Assembly (NCBI GenBank): GCA_965279065.1
Contig: OZ257134.1
Location: 3,038,001-3,102,000 of the forward strand
Direction: 5' to 3'
Length of the DNA stretch: 64,000 bases
DNA from: JAKAXS01 sp965279065
Lineage (GTDB): Bacteria; Pseudomonadota; Alphaproteobacteria; Rhizobiales; Hyphomicrobiaceae
Made by a program: the position numbers and the translations under genes. The stretch's first letter is position 1; each line of letters starts with the position of its first letter. Below, one piece after another: positions 24,714 through 32,511 of this stretch. Under the pieces are notes generated by a model, which saw nothing but the letters and a program-made list of their open reading frames with translations, was not told where the DNA came from and did no database searches.

Positions 24714-25439
24714 CTACTTCTTCCCTGCTAGCAGCTTGTCGAACGTTTCCATCGTGGCGGCGTCGTTGACGCGGCGGCCGTCGATGAAGAAGGTCGGCGT
24801 CGCGTTGATGCCGAACTTGTCGCCGGCCGCGGTAAAGTTCGCCACCAGCTTGTCGAACAGCTTCTGGTCCTTGGTGCAGGTCTCGAAGGCCTCCGGCGTC
24901 ATGCCCCCGACGCCCGTCGCGAATTCCTTCAGCTTCGGAGTCGGATCGCCGGAAGAAAACGCCCATTCCTCCTGCTTGTGAAACAGCTCGCTCAGCAGGC
25001 CTACCGCTTTGTCCGGTGCCGCACAACGCGTCAGCATATGCGCCACCAGCGCCCGTTCGCTCGTCGGAAACTCGCGCAAGATCAGCCGTGCCGCGCCCGT
25101 GTCGAGATACTTGGCTTTGAAGTCCGGCAGCACCTTGTTGTGGAAGTTGGCGCAATGGCTGCACGACAGCGACGCGTATTCCACGATGGCGATCTTGGCA
25201 TCCGGCTTGCCGATGACGATGTCGGGAATGTCGCCGTTGGCCTTCAGCAGCGCGTCCAGCGGCACCTCGGCCGGCCCCTCCGCAACCTCCTCTTCGGCGC
25301 CCGCCGCAGGTGGATTGGCCGGCGCACCGGCAGCCGCCGGGGGATCGGCCGGCTTGTCTTCGGCAAAACCGATCGTCGGCACTGTGGCGAGGGAGCCCAC
25401 GACCAGCACGAAGGCGGCAAGAATACTCTCGAATTTCAC
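24714..25439 (-). CDS. Periplasmic DsbA-family protein with a Pro/Ala-rich linker
   Basis: A 241-aa protein from a GTG at 25439 (GGGAGA upstream). The signal peptide core ILAAFVLVVGSLATVP is followed by a Pro/Ala/Glu linker of about 35 residues. The thioredoxin-fold domain carries SCSHC in VEYASLSCSHCANFH and NATPTFFIDGRRV as the cis-proline loop. It is the first gene of the tandem dsbA array, 145 nt upstream of the next copy. The different XX residues (PH, GH, SH) in the three active sites suggest different redox potentials or clients. Confidence 0.9.
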   Translation of the reverse strand: MKFESILAAFVLVVGSLATVPTIGFAEDKPADPPAAAGAPANPPAAGAEEEVAEGPAEVPLDALLKANGDIPDIVIGKPDAKIAIVEYASLSCSHCANFHNKVLPDFKAKYLDTGAARLILREFPTSERALVAHMLTRCAAPDKAVGLLSELFHKQEEWAFSSGDPTPKLKEFATGVGGMTPEAFETCTKDQKLFDKLVANFTAAGDKFGINATPTFFIDGRRVNDAATMETFDKLLAGKK

Positions 25440-25649
25440 GCGAAATCTCCCGCGTCGACACACATTTCAGCGGATGTTGCGGGCTGGCCCAATGATGTCA
25501 AGTGACGGAGAATTTAGGTTGGCGGCCGAGCCCGCTGCGGAGGCCGAGCATGCGAACGCGGAGCCCGCGCTGCCCCGGACTTCCGCACGCCATCTGGACC
25601 TTTGCAAAGCGTCCACCCATATGCCTCGCCACTTCGAAATGAGGCATCC

Positions 25650-26666
25650 ATGACGCAATCGCGAATTCTCCAGTTCGTGACCGGCCGCGCCCTCGACGAG
25701 TCGGAGGCGCCGCAACCCGCACGCCCGTCGTCCTCCGACAGCCGTCTGCTCGACGCCTACAGCCGCGCCGTGGTCGACGTGGTGGACACCGTTTCACCGG
25801 CCGTCGTTCACATCCAGGTCGACCGCCCCGGCCGCGGTGGTCCCGCGACCGGCAGCGGCGTCGTCGTGTCACCCGACGGTCTCCTGCTGACCAACAATCA
25901 CGTCATCGAAGGCGCCCGCAAGGTCACCGTCACCCTGTCGGACGGCCTGAAGTTTGCCGCGCGCACCATCGGCCGCGATCCCGATACCGACCTCGCCGTG
26001 CTGCGCGTCGAGACCGAACGGCGCCTGACCTTCGCCAGCCTGGCCAACTCCAAGCAGCTGAAGCCGGGGCAGATAGCCATCGCCATCGGCAACCCCCTCG
26101 GCTTCCAGTCGTCCGTCACCGCCGGCATCATCAGCGCCGTCGGCCGCTCGTTGCGCGCCCAGAACGGCCGCCTGATCGATGACGTCATCCAGACCGATGC
26201 GGCGCTCAACCCCGGCAATTCCGGCGGTCCCCTCGTCGACTCGGCCGGCCAGATCATAGGCATCAATACCGCGACGATCATGGGTGCCCAGGGCCTCTGT
26301 TTCGCCGTCGCCGCCAACACCGCCGAATTCGTACTGACGCAGATCCTGGCGCACGGCCACGTGCGCCGCAGCCTGATCGGCATCGTCGCCGAGCATGTCG
26401 AGTTGCCGCTGTCCGCACAGCGCGCCCTCGACTTGCGGCAGTCCAGCGCCATCGGCGTCCGCGGCGTTCAGGAAGGCGGTCCGGCAGCCAAGGCCAATGT
26501 CCGCGTCGGCGACATACTCACGCATCTCGACGGCCAGGCGATCACCAGCGTCGACGACATGGCCCGCATCCTTGACGGCAAGCGCATCGGCAAGGGCCTC
26601 ACCGCCCGTGTCATACGTGACGGCAAGCTGCTCGACCTGATCATCGTCCCGCAAGAAAGATCGTAG
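25650..26666 (+). CDS. Trypsin-like serine protease with PDZ domain (HtrA/Deg family)
   Basis: A 338-aa protein. The catalytic triad is His in LLTNNHVIEGA, Asp in DPDTDLAVLRV and Ser in LNPGNSGGPLVDS. One C-terminal PDZ domain follows (VRGVQEGGPAAKANVRVGD, then LDGQAITSVDDM). The ATG at 25650 has GAGG 8 nt upstream. No signal peptide or membrane segment is seen before the protease domain, which is unusual for a Deg protease and suggests a cytoplasmic location. It is divergent from the dsbA array and converges on DUF3147. Confidence 0.9.
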   Translation: MTQSRILQFVTGRALDESEAPQPARPSSSDSRLLDAYSRAVVDVVDTVSPAVVHIQVDRPGRGGPATGSGVVVSPDGLLLTNNHVIEGARKVTVTLSDGLKFAARTIGRDPDTDLAVLRVETERRLTFASLANSKQLKPGQIAIAIGNPLGFQSSVTAGIISAVGRSLRAQNGRLIDDVIQTDAALNPGNSGGPLVDSAGQIIGINTATIMGAQGLCFAVAANTAEFVLTQILAHGHVRRSLIGIVAEHVELPLSAQRALDLRQSSAIGVRGVQEGGPAAKANVRVGDILTHLDGQAITSVDDMARILDGKRIGKGLTARVIRDGKLLDLIIVPQERS

Positions 26667-26698
26667 CTGACCTCGCACAAATGCAGTGCGGGGCCGAA

Positions 26699-27049
26699 CT
26701 ACAGCTCAATGCCAAGCTTGGGCAGCAACCAAATCGTCAGCGCGTACAGCGCCATCGTCAGCAAACAGCCGGCGATCAACGACGGCCAGAACCCGTAGTC
26801 CGCCCGCAGCATCGCTGGAACAACGAGGAACATCGGCAGGCTCGGCAGCACGAACCAGAACGTCGCCTGCGCGTGCGCGGCAATCCGCTCCACGTCGCCG
26901 GTATCGCGCCACAGCCAAATAATCGCCAGCACCGACACCAGCGGCAGCGACGCGATCAGGCCGCCGATCCCCGGACTACGCCGCGCCACCTCCGACACCA
27001 GCATGACCAGCACACCGGAGACGGCAGCTTTGAGGATGAGGTAGGTCAT
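26699..27049 (-). CDS. DUF3147 family membrane protein
   Basis: A 116-aa protein with four hydrophobic segments. Features shared with DUF3147 are SEVARRSPGIGGLIASLPL, an IIWLWRDTGD motif and a terminal LYALTIWLLPKLGI. The function of the family is unknown. The ATG at 27049 has CAGGG upstream, and the length fits the family. It follows the DUF721 gene in the same direction with a 56-nt gap. Confidence 0.82.
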   Translation of the reverse strand: MTYLILKAAVSGVLVMLVSEVARRSPGIGGLIASLPLVSVLAIIWLWRDTGDVERIAAHAQATFWFVLPSLPMFLVVPAMLRADYGFWPSLIAGCLLTMALYALTIWLLPKLGIEL

Positions 27050-27105
27050 GAGCCCTGACTCGCGGCAATCCGCGATCACGATCAATCGACTGTATCGAAC
27101 TCGTC

Positions 27106-27684
27106 CTAGGCCGTCTGCGCCCGTGCCATCACGCCGGCTCCGAACCGCTCCAGCGCCGCCGTCAGCGGGTCCTGCCCCGTCGGCGCTGCGACCGCGGCAG
27201 CCCGCGGCCGCACGGGGGCAACCTGCACCCGCGGCGTCACCGGCGCCTGCAATATCCGCAGCTCAGCGATGGCGCGATAGCCGAAGTAGCTGTTGATGCG
27301 GTCGATGATCTGCGCCGCGCGATACTCCACGTCCAGCGCCCGCGACGGGTCGACCCGCAGCAGCAGCGTCGCGCCAGCGCGCGGACCGCTCGCATCCGCC
27401 TCGCCGAACGTCTCGACGCCACGCGGCCACTTCACGCGCTCGGGCACAGATGCCGCCGCCAGCTGCTCGCCCGCGATCGCCGCCCACTCGGTCAGCAGCG
27501 TCGCCGTGGAAAATCCGTACTTCTCGAAGGCCTTTTGTGTCAGCTTCGGCACCCAGCTGCCGACGGCCTTGGCCGCGACGTAGGCCGATGCGCGCTGTGG
27601 CGGAATCCACGCACTTCCCGTGGCGCGACGCGGTGCTGCGGCGGCTCGGGCGGCGTACCCACGTTTGGCTGTTAGCTTCGACAC
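27106..27684 (-). CDS. DUF721 (DciA-like) protein
   Basis: A 192-aa protein taken from a GTG at 27684; an in-frame TTG at 27699 is also possible. The DUF721 core includes FSTATLLTEWAAIAGEQLAA and VEYRAAQIIDRINSYFGYRA. Members include DciA, which loads the replicative helicase in bacteria without DnaC, so a replication role is possible but not shown. A basic low-complexity N-terminus and a Pro/Ala C-terminus surround the domain. It is divergent from mutY, a pairing common in Hyphomicrobiales. Confidence 0.85.
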   Translation of the reverse strand: MSKLTAKRGYAARAAAAPRRATGSAWIPPQRASAYVAAKAVGSWVPKLTQKAFEKYGFSTATLLTEWAAIAGEQLAAASVPERVKWPRGVETFGEADASGPRAGATLLLRVDPSRALDVEYRAAQIIDRINSYFGYRAIAELRILQAPVTPRVQVAPVRPRAAAVAAPTGQDPLTAALERFGAGVMARAQTA

Positions 27685-27739
27685 GTCTGACCCCGCCAAT
27701 CAATTCCATTACGCGTTGCCGATGCTTACCATCATGTAA

Positions 27740-28876
27740 ATGATTCGCGATTCGACGCGGGAGGCTCAATTGGGGATTGTGGCGCGACGGCAACTGCCGC
27801 TGCGGCCGGCCGGACCGGACACGGTCGCCGCCCTGCTCGATTGGTATGACCGCGAACGCCGCGATCTGCCGTGGCGCGCCAAGAAGCGCAAGAAGGCCGA
27901 CCCCTACGGAGTCTGGCTCAGCGAAATCATGCTGCAGCAGACAACGGTGAAAGCCGTGATCCCGTTCTACCAGCGGTTCCTGGAGCGCTGGCCGACGGTC
28001 TTCGACCTCGCCGCTGCCCCGATCAACGACGTCATGGCCGCCTGGGCGGGTCTCGGCTATTACTCGCGCGCGCGCAACCTGCACAAGTGCGCCCAGGTCA
28101 TCGTGCGTGATCTCGGCGGGCAGTTCCCCTCGACGGAAGCCGGCCTGCTACCGCTGCCCGGTGTCGGGCCCTACACGGCGGCGGCCATCGCCGCCATCGC
28201 CTTCGGCCAGCCGGCTACGCCCGTCGACGGCAACATCGAGCGCGTCATCGCGCGCCTGTTCGCCGTGCGCCATCCCCTGCCCGCCGCCAAGAAGGAACTG
28301 AAGCGCCTCGCCGCGACCCTCACGCCGCACCGCCGCGCCGGCGACTTTGCCCAGGCCATGATGGACCTCGGCGCCGCCATCTGCACGCCGAAGCGGCCCT
28401 CCTGCCTGATGTGCCCGCTGCAGACCGACTGCGCCGCCCACGCCGCCGGCATCGAGGCCCAGCTGCCGGTCAAGCTCGGCAAGACCGAACGTCCCGGCCG
28501 CTACGGTTTCGCCTTCCTGGTGCTGCGCGAGGACGGCCACGTGCTGCTGCGCCGCCGCCCGGAGGCAGGCCTGCTAGGCGGCATGCTCGAAGTTCCCTCC
28601 ACCGACTGGCTGGACGATTGGGTGCCCATGGAGCCGGCCTGCGGCGCGGCCCCCGTACGCGCTGACTGGTGGCCGTTGCCGGGCACCGTCGTCCACGTTT
28701 TCACGCATTTCCGCCTGGAACTGCAGGTCCTGCGCGCCATCGTGCCCGTGAATTCGTCATTGACGTTCTGGGCCGATCCTGACCGCTGTGAATGGGTCGC
28801 CCGCCGCGACCTCGACGCCGCCGCCCTGCCCAGCGTCATGCGCAAGGTCATCGCCCACGCCCTCAAGGTGCAGTAA
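27740..28876 (+). CDS. mutY: A/G-specific adenine glycosylase
   Basis: A 378-aa base-excision repair enzyme that removes adenine opposite 8-oxoguanine. The catalytic Glu is in WLSEIMLQQTT and the Asp in TPVDGNIERVIARL. The helix-hairpin-helix is LPLPGVGPYTAAAIAAIAFG. The iron-sulfur loop is C-x6-C-x2-C-x5-C (CTPKRPSCLMCPLQTDC). A C-terminal NUDIX-like 8-oxoG recognition domain contains HVFTHFRLEL. The ATG at 27740 gives the usual start. Confidence 0.96.
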   Translation: MIRDSTREAQLGIVARRQLPLRPAGPDTVAALLDWYDRERRDLPWRAKKRKKADPYGVWLSEIMLQQTTVKAVIPFYQRFLERWPTVFDLAAAPINDVMAAWAGLGYYSRARNLHKCAQVIVRDLGGQFPSTEAGLLPLPGVGPYTAAAIAAIAFGQPATPVDGNIERVIARLFAVRHPLPAAKKELKRLAATLTPHRRAGDFAQAMMDLGAAICTPKRPSCLMCPLQTDCAAHAAGIEAQLPVKLGKTERPGRYGFAFLVLREDGHVLLRRRPEAGLLGGMLEVPSTDWLDDWVPMEPACGAAPVRADWWPLPGTVVHVFTHFRLELQVLRAIVPVNSSLTFWADPDRCEWVARRDLDAAALPSVMRKVIAHALKVQ

Positions 28877-28947
28877 CGCCCGGCTTGCCCCTGCCGAAAT
28901 GGCCATGCTAGTCAGCCTGCGGCATATCGCTGACGCGAGGGACGACG

Positions 28948-29061
28948 ATGGGTAGCGTTTCGATTGTTCACTGGCTGATCCTCCTCGGCCCCTTGGTGGC
29001 GCTCGGGCTCATCATCTGGATTCTCAAGACGCGCGGACACTTGTCGGCCAGCCGCGCGTAG
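28948..29061 (+). CDS. 37-aa single-helix membrane peptide
   Basis: A 38-codon frame begins at an ATG at 28948 with GAGGGA 8 nt upstream and ends at 29061. The peptide starts MGSVSIVHWLILL, has one hydrophobic helix ending IIWILKTRG and a short basic tail. The first ten residues resemble the start of alphaproteobacterial TatA (MGSFSIWHWLIVL), but the TatA hinge and amphipathic helix are absent. Function unknown; it may be a TatA-derived or independent small membrane protein. It lies 145 nt upstream of the ligand-gated channel gene, in the same direction. Confidence 0.5.
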   Translation: MGSVSIVHWLILLGPLVALGLIIWILKTRGHLSASRA

Positions 29062-29206
29062 ACATGGGCGCCGCCTCTGTTTCCCCGGACCACAACGCGA
29101 ACCAACCGCTGACACATTGTCGGCTTAGGCGATTTGACCGATTGCCATTTTTTCGGCCGCGCGCCATTGCGGTAACATCGGCGCCGCTTGGTTCTGGGAG
29201 AGATCC

Positions 29207-31510
29207 TTGTTTTCTGCTTCGTTGAATGCAGCGCGAAACCTTGCGCTCCGCACATCCCTGCTGTCCCTGTCGCTCGCCCTGCTGGCGCTTCTGTGGCTCG
29301 CGCCACCTGCTCGCGCCGGCGAAGCACAGGCGGCAACCGGCACCTACGATATTTCCGTTTTGCTCTCCTCTCCGGAAGATCAGTGCTTCAACACCGGCAA
29401 CAACCGGGCCATCCGCGATTTTGTGAATCGCCGCGTCGCCGAACTGAATGGATCCGACGCCTTGAACGGCCGGAAACTGTCCGTCACCTTCCGCGACGAC
29501 TTTCAGAATGCGCAAACCTCGATCGACAACGTGCGCGCAGCCATGCGCGATCCGCAAACGCTCGCCCTGGTCGGGATGCCAGGCTGGCGCCGCGCCGCCG
29601 ATGTGTTCAACCAGATCGGCAAGGAGATTGGCGACAGCAAGATCCCCTTCATGTCCGACATTTCGGTCAACTCGATCTTCAAGGACCAGAAGAACGTCTT
29701 CACCATGCGCGCCTCGCAGGAAGAGGAGCGGCTGCCGGTCATCGGCCGCATCCTGAAGGATCAGAAGTTCCAGCGACCCGCCTTCATTGGTGTCAAGGAC
29801 GAGGAGAACAGCAACGTTCTCGGTGAAGGCCTCAAGGGCTTGCGCGACGTGCCGCCGATCGTCGCCGATCATCGTCTCGTCGTGAAAGACAACAAGATCG
29901 ACGCCGCCGAGCTGAGCGCCGCCATCGCCGACCTCAAGACGAAAGACGTCGACATGGTCATCATCGCCCTCGGCGGCGAGCCCAACGCCCAGACATTGCG
30001 CGAGGCGACCAACGTCGGCCTCAGCGTACCCTTCTTCATCTTCGGCAACGTCGAGAATGCACTGAAGAATGCTGGCCTCAAGGAGTTCCCCGGCGACCTC
30101 TATCAGCTGGCATTTGACGGGTTGCCTGGCCTCTATAACGAACGGCTGCGTCAGAGAATCCTGCGCGACAGCACGTCAAACTGGCTGTTCCCCGATCGCA
30201 AACGCACGTTGTCGACGGGTTGGCTGACGGGCAAGTGCAAGGAGAAAGAAGGCGACGACAACGCGAACATACTCGAACCTGAGAACCTGCGCTCGATTGC
30301 CCGCGGCACGCAGTATGCCGACATGATCGGCCTGATCGCCACTCTCATCAAGGATGCCCCGGCGAAGGAAGGCATCAACAATCTGCGCCACCGCGTGGTC
30401 GAGGGCATAACGAGCGAATTCGCCTCCGGAACCGGCATCTATAAGGGCGAATACGACAATTGGTCGTTCCGCCCCGATTCACGCACCGCCACCCGCACGC
30501 CCGTCATCGTCTTGCGCCCGCGCGGCACCCAGACCGTTCGTCTCGCGCCCGACCAGTACGTGCGCTTGCGCAACGACAATCTCAGACGCATCCAGACCCT
30601 GTACATGGATATCGATCTGATCCGGCTCTACCGCGTCGACGACAAGGAGAAGAGCTTCTTTGCCGAATTCTACCTGTCGCTGAACAATCCCGGCGAGCTT
30701 TCGATAGCGAACATCGATTTTGCCAACGCCTACATCGATCCCGAAAGCAACGGCGCGCAGCTGACCATCTCGCCCTTGTACGAAGGCGGCCAGAGCGACG
30801 CCTACCCGGAAGGCAGCAAAATCTACAAGGTCGCCGGCAAGTTCACGTACCACCCGGAGTTTTCCCGCTTCCCCTTCGACACGCAGTTGTTCTCCATCGA
30901 AGTGCAGCGCAAGAATTCCGAGAAGGCCTTCGTCATCCAGCCACCGCCGCGCGAGCTGCGTGACAAGTTCGCCGACACCGAAGGCTGGGCGATCGCCGAC
31001 CAGTACGTGGGCTATGACCAGGACTTCATCTCGGTCATCGACGCACGTGGCGACGGCAAGAGCGTCGTACCCTTCTACAAGGGCAGCTATGCCTGGATCA
31101 TGAACCGCGAGGCGACGGACTACTACCTGCAGGTCGTCATCCCGCTCGCCTTCATTTTGATCGTCGCCTACCTGTCGATCTTCATCCCGAAGGAACATTT
31201 CGAGGCGATCGTGACCATCCAGGTGACAGCCCTCCTGTCGGCCGTCGCCCTGTACCTGTCGATTCCAAAGGTCGCCTCGGACACGGCCACCGTTTCCGAT
31301 CGCATCTTCCTCGTCGATTATCTCGCCGTCTCGCTGATGATCGGCCTCTCCATCCTGCGCGTCAGCGAGTACATCAAGAACCGCTCCAAGTACGCCCGCG
31401 CCATCGATATCGTCCACATCATCGGCATTCCCCTTCTGGTGGGCGTGCTCGTGATGTACATCCTCGGCCAGTCGCCGGCGCAGACCCTGTCGACGGCTCG
31501 GTTCCTGTGA
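29207..31510 (+). CDS. Periplasmic-binding-protein/pentameric ligand-gated ion channel fusion
   Basis: A 767-aa protein from a TTG at 29207 with GGGAGA 6 nt upstream. A signal peptide ends APPARA near residue 37. Residues about 45-405 form a type-1 periplasmic binding protein domain (ALVGMPGWRRAADVF, IPFMSDISVN, RPAFIGVKDEE). Residues about 425-635 match the Cys-loop receptor ligand-binding domain, without the cysteines: EFSRFPFDTQLFSIEV contains the hallmark FPFD (555-558). Four membrane helices follow. The M2 helix, FEAIVTIQVTALLSAVALYL, aligns by eye with that of the bacterial channel GLIC, with Glu at -2' (residue 666), Thr at 2' and 6', and Leu at 9'. A cation-selective, ligand-gated channel of the inner membrane is inferred; the ligand is unknown. 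Confidence 0.88.
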   Translation: MFSASLNAARNLALRTSLLSLSLALLALLWLAPPARAGEAQAATGTYDISVLLSSPEDQCFNTGNNRAIRDFVNRRVAELNGSDALNGRKLSVTFRDDFQNAQTSIDNVRAAMRDPQTLALVGMPGWRRAADVFNQIGKEIGDSKIPFMSDISVNSIFKDQKNVFTMRASQEEERLPVIGRILKDQKFQRPAFIGVKDEENSNVLGEGLKGLRDVPPIVADHRLVVKDNKIDAAELSAAIADLKTKDVDMVIIALGGEPNAQTLREATNVGLSVPFFIFGNVENALKNAGLKEFPGDLYQLAFDGLPGLYNERLRQRILRDSTSNWLFPDRKRTLSTGWLTGKCKEKEGDDNANILEPENLRSIARGTQYADMIGLIATLIKDAPAKEGINNLRHRVVEGITSEFASGTGIYKGEYDNWSFRPDSRTATRTPVIVLRPRGTQTVRLAPDQYVRLRNDNLRRIQTLYMDIDLIRLYRVDDKEKSFFAEFYLSLNNPGELSIANIDFANAYIDPESNGAQLTISPLYEGGQSDAYPEGSKIYKVAGKFTYHPEFSRFPFDTQLFSIEVQRKNSEKAFVIQPPPRELRDKFADTEGWAIADQYVGYDQDFISVIDARGDGKSVVPFYKGSYAWIMNREATDYYLQVVIPLAFILIVAYLSIFIPKEHFEAIVTIQVTALLSAVALYLSIPKVASDTATVSDRIFLVDYLAVSLMIGLSILRVSEYIKNRSKYARAIDIVHIIGIPLLVGVLVMYILGQSPAQTLSTARFL

Positions 31511-31588
31511 GCCCGAACCGCTTGCGGTGAGCCGGTGATGTGCGCATAAGCTGAGCCTCAAGTCCGCGAGAGGCAGGCCGCGCGCGCC

Positions 31589-32383
31589 ATGGCGACACAG
31601 ACGCAGGATAAACAAGGCAGGTCGTTCCGCGATCGCCTGCGCGACCTCTACGAGGGCAACTCGCAGACCTCGCATCGCTTCCGCTACGGCTTGCTGTTGT
31701 TCGACCTGCTGACGGTGCTGTTCGTCGTCGTCACCTCGTTCGTGCCGCGCACCGAGCTGGTGGAACGCATCGACGTGCTCGTCGGGATCCTGCTGGCGCT
31801 GGACATCGGCGCCCGCTTCACCATTGCCCGCAAGCCGCTGGCCGAGTTCAAGCATCCCTCGACCTGGGCCGACTTCGTCGCGCTTGCCTCGTTCCTGGCG
31901 CCCATTACCGGCGAGGGCTTCGCCTTCCTGCGCATCCTGCGCACGCTACGGCTTCTGCATACCTTCCAGATCCTGCGCCGCCTGCGCGCCGACAGCGACT
32001 TCTTCCGCCGCAATGAAGAAGTCGTCATCGCCGTCGCCCACCTGTTCGTCTTCATCTTCATCATGACCGGCATCGTCTACGAGACGCAGTTCCGGTCGAA
32101 TCCGCAGATCGCCAACTACGTCGACGCGCTCTACTTCACGATCACATCGCTGACGACCACCGGCTACGGCGACGTCACGCTGCCAGGCTCGCTCGGCCGG
32201 CTCATTTCCGTCGCGATCATGATCGCGGGCGTAACGTTATTCCTGCGCCTGGCGCAGGTCCTGTTCCGCCCGCACAAGGTGCGCTTCCCCTGCCCTGACT
32301 GCGGCTTGCAGCGCCACGACCAGGACGCTGTGCACTGCAAGGCCTGCGGCCGCGTGCTGTGCATCCCCGATGAGGGGATTTGA
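31589..32383 (+). CDS. Voltage-gated-type potassium channel with C-terminal zinc ribbon
   Basis: A 264-aa protein with six hydrophobic segments. S4 reads FLRILRTLRLLHTFQILRRL, with Arg at every third position. The pore helix and selectivity filter are SLTTTGYGDVT, which predicts potassium selectivity. After S6 a cytoplasmic tail carries two cysteine pairs, CPDCGLQRH and CKACGRVLC, a probable zinc ribbon. It begins 78 nt after the ligand-gated channel and is probably co-transcribed. The ATG at 31589 has only a distant AGGCAGG. Confidence 0.88.
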   Translation: MATQTQDKQGRSFRDRLRDLYEGNSQTSHRFRYGLLLFDLLTVLFVVVTSFVPRTELVERIDVLVGILLALDIGARFTIARKPLAEFKHPSTWADFVALASFLAPITGEGFAFLRILRTLRLLHTFQILRRLRADSDFFRRNEEVVIAVAHLFVFIFIMTGIVYETQFRSNPQIANYVDALYFTITSLTTTGYGDVTLPGSLGRLISVAIMIAGVTLFLRLAQVLFRPHKVRFPCPDCGLQRHDQDAVHCKACGRVLCIPDEGI

Positions 32384-32511
32384 TCGGTACTTTTCAGCGT
32401 TCGCGGATGGTCCGTCCGCCGGTGCATCTGGCCGATTGACAGCACTTCGCGGAACAAGCCTTCTAGCGGTTACCGCCATGACGGCCCTCTCCAACCCGCG
32501 GGCTCACGAAG

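Noticed and set aside
28948..29061. TatA identity for the 37-aa membrane peptide
   Set aside because: Only the first ten residues resemble TatA; the glycine hinge, amphipathic helix and neighbouring tatB/tatC are absent.
29207..30480. Plain ABC-transporter substrate-binding protein as the identity of the 767-aa gene
   Set aside because: The binding domain accounts for only about half the protein; the FPFD-containing domain and four-helix M1-M4 pattern follow in the same uninterrupted frame.
30479..31855. A 458-codon frame antisense to the channel genes
   Set aside because: It spans two well-supported sense genes and its product shows no domain or signal; it is a GC-rich shadow.
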